A DNA stretch of 64,000 bases, taken from positions 2,309,001 through 2,373,000 of the forward strand of contig NC_133109.1 of NCBI RefSeq assembly GCF_022965805.1, given 5' to 3'. The DNA comes from Primulina eburnea (Eukaryota > Streptophyta > Magnoliopsida > Lamiales > Gesneriaceae). Made by a program: the position numbers and the translations under genes. Shown here in pieces: positions 45,254 through 57,226 of the stretch. Numbering within the stretch: position 1 is the first letter of the stretch; every line of letters starts with the position of its first letter. The notes beneath the pieces were generated by a model. The model did not search any database and was not told the DNA's origin. It was given only the letters and a program-made list of their open reading frames with translations.

Positions 45254-45644
45254 GTATATATATATATATATACACGCACACTACATTGGTAAAAATATCA
45301 TATATTGTACACGATAAAAGAAGACGAACCCGAGTCAGACTCGGTCGTAAGATCGAAAGAGACCACTTCAAAACAAAGTGAGACTCCATTCAAAGATGAC
45401 CAATGGGTCGGGATTAAACTAATCCAATTTTACCCTGAAACGATAATTATAATTTTATCACCGTCGCATCGATGATAATAAATGATAATTGTTTGCCTAA
45501 AAAAGTATTTGGAATACAAATTGAAACCCATATTGATATATAATCACAATAATTGCAGGTACACTACAAATTAGAAAATATAAATATAAAGTTACATACA
45601 ATATTGAACTAAAAAAATACCTTAAAATAATCGACAATTTTTTC

Positions 45645-46250
45645 TTACGTTGGAGAATGAAGAAAAGCTTCAGCATGTATCATGCTAACAATGGAAGGAA
45701 GCTCCACCGTGCAAATCGCCCCAACAATCACTCCACTCCCAAAAATCCCACAATAATTCCAAATTTTCCCCCAAGTTGTTCGCGCTTCTTCCCGAGATTT
45801 CGCAGTTTCGGGTTTCTCTGCCTCCTCGAAGCACTTCTCCGGCCACTTCTCGCCGTCGATATTTTCCGGCGCCGAAACAGGAGTCTCCGACTCATGCACC
45901 GAGTCCGCGCCGTCGTTCGGAATCGTGTGAGCGCAGTCGGAGCATATCGACTGCGTGTCATCGAAATTACTGGGAGCAGAAGTTCGAGATTCACTCCACT
46001 CATAGAACGCGGCCTCCAGCGCGGCGATTTTGTCCGCGATGTCTTGCAGTTGGTCGGAATTCTGCGGCTGAGAGATGACTTCTTCATACGACAGAAGATT
46101 CTTCAGGAATTCGATCCGCTTTGCGACGTCGTCGAAGCTGATCCAGTGGCGCGGCCCGGGGAGTGGATCCAGCGGGATGCGGTACACATCAGCAAGTTCC
46201 GATTCGAGTTCGCGCAGTTTCTTCTGCAAAATTGCGGATTTCAGAGCCAT
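45645..46250 (-). CDS. Tail-anchored plant protein of unknown function, single exon
   Basis: An uninterrupted 201-codon frame with a true ATG at 46250. Residues about 1-45 are helical and charged (LQKKLRELESELADVYRIP). Residues 50-90 form a second helical region (DDVAKRIEFLKNLLSYEEVI, IADKIAALEAAFYEW). An acidic, low-complexity linker follows. Near the C-terminus, residues about 165-190 (YCGIFGSGVIVGAICTVELP) form a single hydrophobic segment, as in tail-anchored membrane proteins. Higher GC than the surroundings supports a real gene. I recall related hypothetical proteins in other dicots but assign no function. Confidence 0.75.
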   Translation of the reverse strand: MALKSAILQKKLRELESELADVYRIPLDPLPGPRHWISFDDVAKRIEFLKNLLSYEEVISQPQNSDQLQDIADKIAALEAAFYEWSESRTSAPSNFDDTQSICSDCAHTIPNDGADSVHESETPVSAPENIDGEKWPEKCFEEAEKPETAKSREEARTTWGKIWNYCGIFGSGVIVGAICTVELPSIVSMIHAEAFLHSPT

Positions 46251-48246
46251 TTTTCTCCAGCAATTTCTGAAAGTTCGAAGTTTTTTGGTCAGTTAATTTT
46301 GATTACACAGTTATTCTTTGCCACTTTTGAGTTATCCATCGCGGCGGTTAAGATTAATTTTTTTTAAAAAAAAATAAAAATTAATCCATAAAAATGGAGG
46401 GAAACATTAATTAATTAATTAAACGGGCAAAAGCTCCGTCTATAAAATATAAATTCATTATATTTTTTAATCATTTTGAATTTTCTGTACACACATATGT
46501 TTCTATTTTTTAAGGATATGTTTTTATAATCTTAATATTTAAGATCTCTAAAAAAAATAATCAAATAATAGATAATCCTTATAATAAGTTTCTATATAAA
46601 TGTATGCATCACAATTGTTAGTTGGAATAATTTGAAGTTGTATTTGAAGATATGAATTTGAAATCAGATTATAGTTTTATTTTTAACATTGAAACAATAG
46701 ATCAAATATTAAATCTGTCTTACTTGTTTATAAATTATTTTTTACGAAATAGAAAGAATTTCAAATGACACTGTAATAGAGTGAACTTGAAATATATCTT
46801 AATTAACGTGAAATAACATATAATAATATATGAAAATGTTAGATATGTATTTCTTACTTTTCTAAAAAATAAAAATACAAATGAAATCCGTAAGTTTAAA
46901 ATTCATCGATCCAAACGAAATATCAATAGATGCTTAAACATTTCCCGATATGTTTGGTGATCGATTGCAAAGATTAGATTATCAACTCGTCTTATGTATT
47001 TCAACGCGGTTGAAAGAACGAGGTAAATTATGCACAACCTATGGTTTCCTATTAATAAAATAAAATAAAATTAAATAGTTGAGAAGTAGACAAGGTTGTA
47101 AAAATGCATAATGTGTAATTCATAAGAATTATTATTTGTTAATTATTCTTATTCTGAAAACAATTATTTTTCGTATAAATAATAATTGAGATTGCAGAGA
47201 AATAATGAGTGTCAATTCGAGCGGGTTGGATCGAGTTGAGCAATAATACTATTCAACCCGAACCCGAGCCAACTCGAAAACTCTCAACCCAAATATGAAC
47301 CTGAATCAACCCGATCAACTCGTATAACTCGATTTTGATTTTTTTTAAAAAAATAAAAAAAATCAAATAATAATAATAATATTTTAATTTAAACACATAA
47401 TAACAAAATCTCCCTCGTATTTATTATTTAAATTTGAAAGTTTAGTCATCGAAAAATAAAATATATTTACTAAATCAAATAAACAATTATTTAAAAAATA
47501 AAAAATGTTCAAAATAAGTATCAAATTATGAAAATTTATGATATAAATATACAATAAATTTTTTTTTAAACATAAAATATATAAAAAATGTATGCAATAT
47601 TTATTAATTATATAATTTTTAAAAAAATTTAAATTTCGAGTCAACTCGAACCCAACCCGATCATTTTTTTCGGGTCAGCTATCGGGTCCAACCCATACCG
47701 AAACCTAAATCTTATTTTTTTCGGGTTGAACCGTGTCGGGTTGGTGGATCGTGTCGGATTTTGACACCCCAAAAGAGATCATGGTGACTAGCATTTAAAG
47801 AACAAAAAGTTTAATTGAATTTATGCATATATACTCTTCAAAATACAGCTTAAAATGTATTATTTAGTGGCAATATCCCCTATTTAATTTTTTGACTCAT
47901 TCTTCGTTTCAGAACAAGATTGTTGTTAGATGCAAGTGAATAATAATCAAATATTTGTTACCAAACTCTACATTTCTCGATTCATCCTCCATCATAACAT
48001 TAGCCTGATTTCTTCGTATCGATCCGCGATGAGTTCAAGTGAAGCAGAGGCTAACCTTTATTGAAACTGCTTATTTTCATATAAAAGTTAACGTTTACAG
48101 ATTGTACTTAGAGCAAAGTTTTTACTAAACCATTTTCTATATACAACACAATGAACCTTGAAAATATTTGGTGCAAAACCAGATAAACTCACCCATTACT
48201 AAGGCCTTGAAGAAGAAAATTGTGGAGGTAAAGGAACAAACTAATG
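46251..48246. other. Spacer between two minus-strand genes
   Basis: AT-rich. It holds one hAT-like MITE at 47207-47769. About 47900-48246 is probably the 3' untranslated region of the E3 ligase gene. No other gene is seen. Confidence 0.5.
47207..47769. mobile_element. hAT-like MITE with CGGGTTGG subterminal motifs
   Basis: Ends are GAGTGTCAATTCGAGCGGGT and the complement of GTGTCGGATTTTGACACCC, so the core TIR is G(A/G)GTGTCAA. Both ends hold many CAACCCGA/TCGGGTTG motifs in opposite orientation. The interior is AT-rich and non-coding. I could not confirm an 8-bp duplication at the flanks. Confidence 0.6.
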
Positions 48247-51200
48247 TCACATTTGCAGAAGATTATTCACAGTCACTGTGGCAGAATTTGTCCGCTGCAA
48301 ATCCTGCGTGCATGTTCCAGACCAGAATATTGAAGATTAGATAAACTTTAGAGACAAAGCAACATAGAGAAGCTAACTTAGGATGCATATCATCGTATCA
48401 TAAAGCATTTTTAGTTTCGACTAAACGGACGCGCGTCTGAGCAATTTGCAAGAGTCGGTGTTGATGACAGAATCCCTTGGCTCCTATTGTTTTATCTCAT
48501 CAATTGCATCTTCGATCACTAAGCCCAAAATGTTTCAGGGACAATATGTAAAAAAATCGTATGTTTTTTTTTTTCTGTTCAAGAAATACTTCATCAACTG
48601 TGTACTGAGTCGTGGAAATTTCATCAACAGAAGTTAAAATTCCATGATAACCTCGACTCTCCTAATGACCAGGATGGAGGTTCAATATTTGGGGGAAGGT
48701 AGCAAATTTAACTCGGAGATGAAGCCATTAGGCATGAGTGCTGGAAGTTCTCCCAAACTCAAGTTTCTTTAAAATATGTAATTTTTTCTAAAATAGTAGA
48801 TTTCGTACCCAACATATATAAAGTCCTCCCATCAACTAAATTTCTATGTCAACTACTCACAAGAAATCGATTTAAACAATTCAAAATATTGGAAGTCTTT
48901 TTACCTGGAAGATTATGTCATCAGGGATGTGTGGCAGAACTTCCCTAACTGTCTCGGCCATGGCAATTATGTTTACTAAATTGTCATTTGTACCAAGTGA
49001 CGTTGACCTCAAATGCAAACCATCAGAACCTCGAGGATATCTTGCGGAACCAGTAGAAAGGGCTGACCGGGACGTACCAGCCTGAGAGGAATTCGGGGGA
49101 AACAAATTCCATGTAGCATCTTCAAGGGCAGTCTGAGCATAAGTTTCTCCTACAGCTGCAAGTTGCCTCATTACCATCTGAACTCGGCCAAATCCAGATG
49201 GGCTAGTTCCGTCTAAACCCAACCAACTTGGACCAATTCCTGTCCCACTGGTAGGAAAAAAGGGTTGAAACAAAAAGCCTTGAAAATAATTACCTTCAAT
49301 TTAAACAGACACTAGCGTAAACAACTGAAATAGAACCATGCATAAGCCGGCCCGCCATTTTGGCGGTGGGTTGGGAAATGCGAAACTCAACCCATCTATT
49401 TTACATGGCAGGGCGGGCCGGCCCATCTCTAACCACAATGCTATCCGTCGTCTACCTACCATTTACATCAACAATAGGCTACTCTGTTCTTTCCCAGAAA
49501 AAACCACCCGTATATAATGCTGATAATCACTCAAAAATCAAGAGAACCCACACCTCCAATCACCAGTCTCGGCATTCTGAGACTGGTTTGGAAAGACTCC
49601 AGGGTGCATGTTATGACCGGGAGGATTTGGCCTATCAATTCCAGTACTCATTTGACGAGCAAGCTCCTCGTCTCGTGACATGTCTGGAGTTCTGGTATTT
49701 ATCCCACTTTCAGCTCTGCCTGTAAAAAGTGGCTTACGACAAGTGGGGCATGAATAACTCTCACTTAAACCTTGGTCCAACCTGTCATCAACAAGTCAAT
49801 CAAATGCTACATCACAAAGTTACACATGAGACATAAGCATTTTGTAGCATCCTTTAAAAGCATACCATGATCTCAAGCATGCAAGATGGAAAAGATGACC
49901 ACAAGGCAGCTTCTTAGCTTTTGCCATTGGTTCCTGTAAATTATTGATGAATCATATATGTGGACATTAGAGACATAACTAAGATAGGAGAAGTATCATG
50001 GGTTATAATAATTACCCTACAAATAGCACACTCATCATCATATGCTCGAAGATCTTCCGATGTTGCATCAGGAAGTGCTCCGTGAAGGGTTCCCAAAGCT
50101 ATTCGCAGTTTTATGAAACCTCTGACACGTTTCACAGTTGCACTTAAAAGGGCCTAAGACCAATACAAGAGAATATAAATGCAGACAACAGGAGTAGAAA
50201 AATGAAGTAGCACCCAAATCAATAACAGCTATACCAATTTGAATACATAGACTACGTGGAGATCTAATTGCGGTAAAATTTAAAAGAAAAATTTACACGG
50301 ATATTCAGGCAAAGAATAGCATCTACAAGATGAAATGCCATGCCATGAAGCCACCAAATATACAGATAATGAGCAAGAGCCATTAACAAAGTCATTATGT
50401 CCAGGAAAAAACCCAAATTCCGGATGAGCATGCCTTTCCATTCCTCCAACGAACCTAAGAGCACAACACAATGTCAGAATATAAATGACAATAAAAAAAA
50501 TTTATGATAAAATAAATTCAGTTCATACTTGAGCACACAGAAAAAATACACTTTTTCTCAAAAATCAATAACAAAAGAGAAACATGGACTCGTGTGATCT
50601 CATTTGAGTTAACACATGCAACTAGAGGCATTTTAATATCTTAAAAATAGCATAAACACAATCCTAATTGATGTCGTTCAGTGCAAGCTCAACGATCAGA
50701 GATTGTCTTGTATTTGGACATGTCAGTTCATAAGTATGTCAGTTTATATGTCAGTCTGAACTTATAAACTGACATGCTAAAAAATCCTTAATCAAAAGAA
50801 AGACAAATTACCAAAATAAAAGGTAATTAAAAAGCACTTTCAACCAACCCGTGGGGGATATATCAAAAATTTTAGATAATCGACAATTAGCACCATCTCC
50901 TGCAGCGTGATGCAGCCATATCTCAAGCAACTGAAACCCATGAACCACAATAGCCTACAGATAAAAGTAACTTAACTGTAAGCTAAAATCAAGTGTTCCA
51001 TATTTCAACGATTTCAACCATAAAAGTGAAGGCTACCTGTAATGTCTCAAAACCAATGCTAGAAGGCTCAAAAAACAATAACAAAGATATGGATGAACTG
51101 GTTACACTGTATAGTGTCAGACACAGCAATATCCTGGAACAAGAGACTGTGGTTAAACAATGCAAATAATAGCTAGAATTGTTTTGCTTTATTCAATTAG

Positions 51201-54200
51201 TTACAAGAGACTGTGGTTAAATATCTTCACTTCGCAGTTCATCATTGAATCACTAAATTCAGGAAAACAAAAAGCTACCAACATGAGTCACAGCAAAGTA
51301 AGAGATGCACTGCACTACAATTTTCACCCATAACTAGAAAATATTATCCACTGTCCAACATATTGCATCTCAAGTTGGTAAGTATCTGGTTTGACCATGG
51401 ATTGAGCCAGACCTTTAAAAAGCACGCTTTGGTAGATCTACCACTATTTGCTAAGTGTGAGAGGCTTTTAACAACTATCTTGATTGCCAAGCTAATTTGG
51501 ACCAAAATAGCCTCCAATTTCTTCAAATATATATATATTCCATTTTCCAAAAATCATACAAGTCAAATTTTTACAAAATCTGGCTATCAACCAAGAAATT
51601 TTAAATCCTATTTTAAGTCATATAAAAATTTCTTATCAAAAAATGTATATGATATATACAATACTTCAATTGCTCGCACTGTGTAACTAGTAAATATAAA
51701 TTTGACCTCTCAGTTGCAGGATTAAGGGCATAACTGATAAGTGCAACAATTGCATTTATATCACTGTTTTTATGCGTACTTACGTCATCGTTTCAGAGCA
51801 GAATTACGTGTTTCTGGTTGTTTTTAGTGTCGTTTGCAGGGATATCAGTGAATAGTGATACATGCAATTTGGGGCAAAGGACGATGAGGAATGGAACAAG
51901 TTGCTAAGGAGAAGTGAAGATATAAATGTCGAGGCAGAAGTTCACGTGCACCACACGTTTTCAGAGCACCCCCGCGCGCTCCAGAGTGCACCCGCACATT
52001 TTCAGCGCGCCCCCACACTCCTGAGACACAAAACATCTTCTCAGGACAAAACTTGACGTGCGCCCGCGCGTCCGAGATGCCACACCAACACCCCGGACAG
52101 AAGTAAGCGTGCATCCACACGTTCCCAATGCGCTCCGATGCGCCCCGATGTGCAGAATACGGATTCTTTGGATTTCCTCGAGTATAAAGAGATGCAACCC
52201 TAGGTTTGGGGGTTATTATTGAGAGCCGCACACACGCACAAACTCTGAGACGAGAGGAGAGCGATAAACTTGAAGAACGAAGACAAAGATCTTGAAGAAT
52301 GAAGGCGAAGAACGCATATTCCAGAGACGGAGACGCTAATTCAGCTTCAATCTTTCATTCTTTCTTATTCTTTTCTTATTATCATATTTATTAAAAGCGC
52401 TAGTGCGCCTGAGTAATAACCTAGGCTCAGCACTTGAAACAAATGCGTTTAAAGCGCGCCTCAGCCTAGACGCGAGACATCCAATAAGCACAAAAGAAGC
52501 GTGTGCTTTAAAGAATTGAGATGATGTTTTGTAGTTAAATAAAAATGAACTCAAGCCCGACCAATTTTTAAGCTCAATTAGCAAAGTCCATAGCTATTTA
52601 ATGAAAAAAATCCTATCGTCACTCATTTATACAAGACTTTTTTATCAGAAAGTTTAGATGTTCTCTATGCAAACTTTTGTTGTAATCTTCCCCTATTGTC
52701 AGTCATTCTATTGAATATGATTATCTACAATGTTTCATCTTCTTACAGTATCATCATTATAAATCAAATAATGTTTTTTTTGTTAAAAAGAAAAGGAGAA
52801 CTAAAATAGAAAAAACATGGAGTGATGCAGACAATTTTGAAGAAGGATATGCCAATGATACTGGGTAACTGTGACACAAATATGTTTTCCATCACAAGGT
52901 AAGTTCTTGTCATTCAATGATCTAATTTCTTCTACACTCATGACTCACTATTGTTGTGGAAGATGATGATATGATTTAGATATTTGAAGTTTTTTTTCTT
53001 AATATACTATGAATTTATGACTAACTAATGAATTTTATATGATTAACGTTTTTTCTACTTATGATTTATGCTACATTATCTATTAATAAATTTTTATATA
53101 TATTGTTTGCTATCTTTGTGAAAAATATTTAATTTATGTAATATTATAATATAAATCACTTTACATATATTGAATTTTAAAATTTATACCAAATGCATTT
53201 TAATTCGATAAAGCGTGTGTTTCATCTTGCGCGTCACGCTCCAGGGTACTCTAGCGCTTTAGTGCGCCTTGCGCCCTAAACAAGAGCACCCTAGCGCTTT
53301 AGTACGCCTTACGCCCTAAATAACCACACTTATTATTATATTTCCTTAGTTCAATGTGGAAAAACATGTCTAGTTTTGCATATTATTTTGTCATGAACTA
53401 ATTCATTTGTCTAGAGAACGACATAACTTAGTCGAAACTACATTTTTGAATCGTTGATTTATATATTCAAAAATTGCTTATTTTTTATTTGCATTAATTG
53501 ATCAATAATTGAATCGTTATATTTATTCGAAATTTATTACTCGAGAGAGGAGATTTTGAATAGGATCATATGAAAATACATTGTTAATGTTAGGGAAATG
53601 GTGGTGGAGATGCGCCGTGGAAGAAAACTCTCTTTGGAAAAGTGTTGTGGGTAGCATCTATGGATTTCATGAAAATGGTTGGGACGTCAAGGTGGCAAGG
53701 AACACGACTTTCAGAAGCCCTTGGAAGTTTATTTCTCGATCCCATTCGACTTGTCATTTACTCATTGGTACATTGCTTAAGGGGGGGAATCTAATTAGGT
53801 TTTGGGAAGATAGGTGGGTGGGTTTATTGCCATTCAATATTGTTTTTCCCCAAATTTACTTACTATCTTCATTCAAAAATAAACCTGTTTCTCATTTCTT
53901 CGCGGTGTCGAGTACTCAAGGTAATGAAGTCATTTCGTGGGATGTTCGGGAAATCGAGTTGGGAGAATACACTGCTCTTTTGGGGGTATTAGATTCAGTA
54001 ACTCTGAGTGTAGGGTCTGGGGATGTCAAGGTTTGGTTAGGAGACTCATCCGGTGTTTTCTCTGTCAGTTCTTTCTACTCATCATTCTTTCCGATTAGTA
54101 CTAACCCTATTTTTCCTTCTTATCATAACATTTGGAAAGTACCTATCCCACAAAAAGTGAAAGTATTCTCTTGGATAGTAGCTTTGGGAAAATTGCCAAC

Positions 54201-57200
54201 TTGTGACAATTTACAGAGAAGAATGCCTAATCATGTTTTGCGCCCACAGTGGTGTAACTTGTGCAAGAAAAACGAGGAGAGTCAGGATCATATTTTGCTT
54301 CACTGTGCTTTCACAACGAGCATCTGGGTTAAGGTAATGCAGCACTTGGGATTCGAGTGGATATTTCCAGCATCATCAAGAGACATGTTTATTTTGGAAC
54401 ATGGATCTCTCACAGGAAAGGGGTTTAAAGAATTCTGGTGCATAATAATTCACTGTGTTTTTTGGTCGCTTTGGATGGAACGCAACAACAGAATTTTCAA
54501 CGACACAGAAGAATCAGGAGAAGTTGTATGGGAAAAGATTAGATTCAGGGTGGCGACGTGGACGATTAGATTACCAATGTTTCGGAATTATCTCATTTTG
54601 GATCTTGAGAGGGAGTGGTGTTACATTTTATGTTGAACGATTAATTGTTGTAGGTAGATGTCGTATTTCGTGGATGGCTCATCCACTTGGTTAGTGAACG
54701 GGTTGAGAGCAGGAAGAATTAAGAATTCTTGGTTAGTGAACGGGTTGAACTTATGAATATATATAGATGTCAATAATATTATATAGAGTGGAGACCAAGT
54801 GAACTCACACCTCTCAATTTTTTCTCCCATTGATTTTTCATTGTTTGTGCGCTTGACTTTATTTTAGTCGTTAGTCCATAATAAAAATTCTTCTTAAATT
54901 CTTTAAATAAAGTTCACCTGTTTTAATTATTTTTTAATATAATTTTAAGTATAGGAACAATATCCGTACTTTATCCAATACTAAAACCTGATACCGTACA
55001 CTTACGGTAAGCAATTGTGCAACAATAACACGGTCAAAAGTCACAGTAGATGTTGCAAATGAATCAGAACGATGCAGAATGTTAAGTGCTCAATGGTTCA
55101 AGGCATTGTACAAAATGCAAAGGTAGCAATGAGGTTAAAACAGCAAGCTGGAGGGAATTTAACAGGCGCAACAGTAATATATTACCCTTCTAGAGAAAAC
55201 GAGGTCAAAGGGAAGAAAGACTAGAAGAATACCAAAAAATGGTTTTGAGTACAGGAGTTCAATGGCCTTTATTAGACAGCTGACCAAATTGTCGGCGACA
55301 CTGAATTTGCTGAAAGGTTCCCTGTCGCAACTCTCGAAAGGTGAACCCACCACTTTTCTCCCTTAAAAACAAAGTTACGGGAGTGCAACCAATCTAGAGA
55401 AAGACACTACTAGAGTATCATTCCCATGGTAGATGACTAGCAAATCACACATTTCTTTCCACACAATGAGCGGTAGACAATAAGATGACATGAAAAGGTA
55501 AAACCTTAATCCAAGTACAAGATATTTGTTTTCAGGATGCTTTCAATAAGTCATAAACCTTAAAGCAGGTTAAGAAGCTAAAGTAAGTGGGTAAGTTTTT
55601 CATTTTCTTCAACACTGGAGACGACATGAAAATGTACAACCTTAATGCCAGTGCGAGATATTTGTTTTCAGGATGCTTCCAAAAAGTCATAAACCTTAAA
55701 GCAGGTTAATAAGCTAAAGTAAGTCGGTAAGTTTTTCATTTTCTTCAACACTGGACAAACATTTAAAGGATAATAGTGCTTGAACGATCCTCGTGTTGCT
55801 TGATGAAAAGTACATTTTTAGATATAAGCACGAAGCAAGGCGTTAGAAAATACCAGAGAACGTCAAGAATGAAAACAAGTAACAACGCCGAATACACACG
55901 GAAATATGTCCCTGGAGTAGCAGAAGGAGAAGCATTCAAGCGTTCAAGTCGATCCCTAGCTATTGCTTGAAACATCTGCATAATATGCATGTTACTTTAA
56001 AAAAGTATAAGCCATCACCTCTCAGTTAACTGCCGGGGCTTAGAAAATACTAAATACCTTTAAGAAACAAAGCACAGCTAACCAAGTTGACCATAGACCA
56101 GCTTGAAATATTGTTGGGGGAACTACTAATGGAAGAAATGTCCCCTGTCAAAAGCACATTAGGCACAGCATTTCAACACACACAAACAAGTACAGTAGAA
56201 TTCACTATAGGAAAATAGTAACTAATCTGGTTTTTACTTTACAATATTGCATAGTCTATATTTCTATATTTCCAATTCCACAACAAAGTAATTAGCAAAT
56301 GAAAATCTTCTGAAGAACAGTCACAAGAGAATCTAAATTAATAATAAGTTCCAAAGGTTCAACTATCTGATACCATTCACTTAACACTGCATTGTTATGC
56401 AGTGAACTTCGTCATAGATTATGCATATGATAAAGCTTAGACCACAATATCTTCTCATCACACAGTAAAATTTAACTGTGTGCCAATAGAAAAAAGGCCA
56501 AAAGCAAGGCATAAAATCGTAAACCTAATGTCTGTACAATTGCAGCAGAAGAGAATGTGTGATGTCAGTTGCTTAAGAACTTACCTTGTAAATAATGTAA
56601 TTAACAAGACGCTCAAGCAGTTTTCGAAGTTCAGATGATGACAGCTCCGAGAAAAATAACATCTGCACAAAAGGAGAAGAAAAATGCCAAAAAGGTAAAT
56701 GTTCTTATTCTTTCCCTACCAATCACAACAGGGACCCAAACCACAACTCATTGATGTTAAAAAAGACCTTCAATTAAAAATTGATACTCTTCACAATATT
56801 CCTCATGCATATTAACTAATATTTTAATGCCATATAAAAATACTATCAGCTAAGCTTAGATCTAACAGAATGAAATTTATATACGCCAGTTTCATTCGCA
56901 AAGGGTATGTTATTTCCTTGAGAAACAGGTAGGAGAAGTAAGCTGTAAAGCCATACTATTAATACAACCACATAAGGAGAAGTTACCTTTAGGCCCACCA
57001 TTACTGTGATAAACAAATTTAGTGCAAAACTGGACACCAGCACGAGAGTGGTGTATGAACCCAAAAGTAGCTCCAAGGCACTGCTTGCATCCTCAGAATT
57101 AATAAGATCATTTACAATCAAGCTATCTGAGTTGTACTTTTCCAAGGACGCGTCTGTCCAATACTGAAGCCCAACAATGCTCAAAAAGGTGCAAACAACG

Positions 57201-57226
57201 GAAGCGGACAGTAATTTCACACCCAT
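48247..57226 (-). CDS. RIN2/RIN3: RIN2/RIN3-type membrane RING-H2 E3 ubiquitin ligase with CUE domain, 12 exons
   Basis: Exons (minus): 57226-56987, 56662-56585, 56144-56058, 55975-55854, 51133-51037, 50954-50849, 50454-50297, 50153-50016, 49933-49866, 49781-49554, 49247-48905, 48303-48247. They join in phase into 573 codons, near the 578 of Arabidopsis RIN2. The N-terminal half has several membrane segments (residues about 5-22, 59-80, 112-134, 160-205, 262-295). The RING-H2 ligands are C338, C341, C353, H355, H358, C361, C376 and C379. The C-terminus (ETVREVLPHIPDDIIFQDLQ...) is a CUE ubiquitin-binding domain, ending VTVNNLLQM. In Arabidopsis RIN2 and RIN3 bind RPM1 and promote the hypersensitive response. 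Intron 4 is 4.7 kb because of a solo LTR, yet both splice sites are intact. The start ATG has a good context (CCCATGGG). Confidence 0.95.
52391..53328. mobile_element. Insertion with AAAGCGCTAG ends inside the solo LTR
   Basis: The ends carry inverted AAAGCGCTAG motifs (near 52394 and 53290-53300, plus an extra copy near 53254). GC-rich GCGCC blocks lie next to both ends and the middle is AT-rich and non-coding. It is bordered by a 15-base near-repeat (CTTATTATCATATTT at 52375-52389, CTTATTATTATATTT at 53329-53343). The related LTR at 33330 lacks this piece, so it is an insertion. The class is uncertain: the ends suggest a DNA element, while the long flanking repeat suggests target-primed insertion. 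Confidence 0.55.
53581..54636 (+). pseudogene. LINE C-terminal fragment (end of RT and zf-RVT domain), open frame
   Basis: A 351-codon frame. It begins GKWWWRCAVEENSLWKSVVG and passes through FWEDRWVG. The zf-RVT domain follows: VPIPQKVKVFSWIVALGKLP, CNLCKK, then HILLHCAFTTSIW, giving the C-x2-C...H-x4-C pattern. It ends in WSLWMERNNRIFNDTEES. The fragment lacks endonuclease and RT catalytic regions and so cannot act. It replaces about 155 bases present in the sister LTR (about 34144-34298), and I find no poly(A) tail. The LTR resumes near 54700. Confidence 0.85.
55487..55755. repeat. Tandem 136-bp duplication in intron 4 of the RIN gene
   Basis: Two 133-base units, 55487-55619 and 55623-55755, start GACATGAAAA and end CAACACTGGA. 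About 10 differences are visible between them. Both contain GATATTTGTTTTCAGGATGC and CATAAACCTTAAAGCAGGTT. The duplication lies outside the solo LTR. Confidence 0.93.

Larger units (their letters stand above)
51735..55024 (+). mobile_element. Solo Gypsy LTR in intron 4 of the RIN gene, with nested insertions
   Basis: It starts TGATAAGTGCAACAATTGC and ends GTAAGCAATTGTGCAACA. It is flanked by a perfect 5-bp duplication ATAAC at 51730-51734 and 55025-55029. No internal region is present, so it is a solo LTR left by LTR-LTR recombination. It is homologous to the LTR at 33330-34624 in several blocks (51735-52370, 53345-53585, 54700-55024). Between these blocks sit two foreign pieces, 52391-53328 and about 53586-54695. 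It lies antisense to the host gene. Confidence 0.9.

Noticed and set aside
45657..46367. 236-codon plus-strand ORF opposite the unknown small gene
   Set aside because: It is the antisense shadow of the 201-codon minus-strand gene. The minus frame has a proper ATG, helices and a membrane tail.
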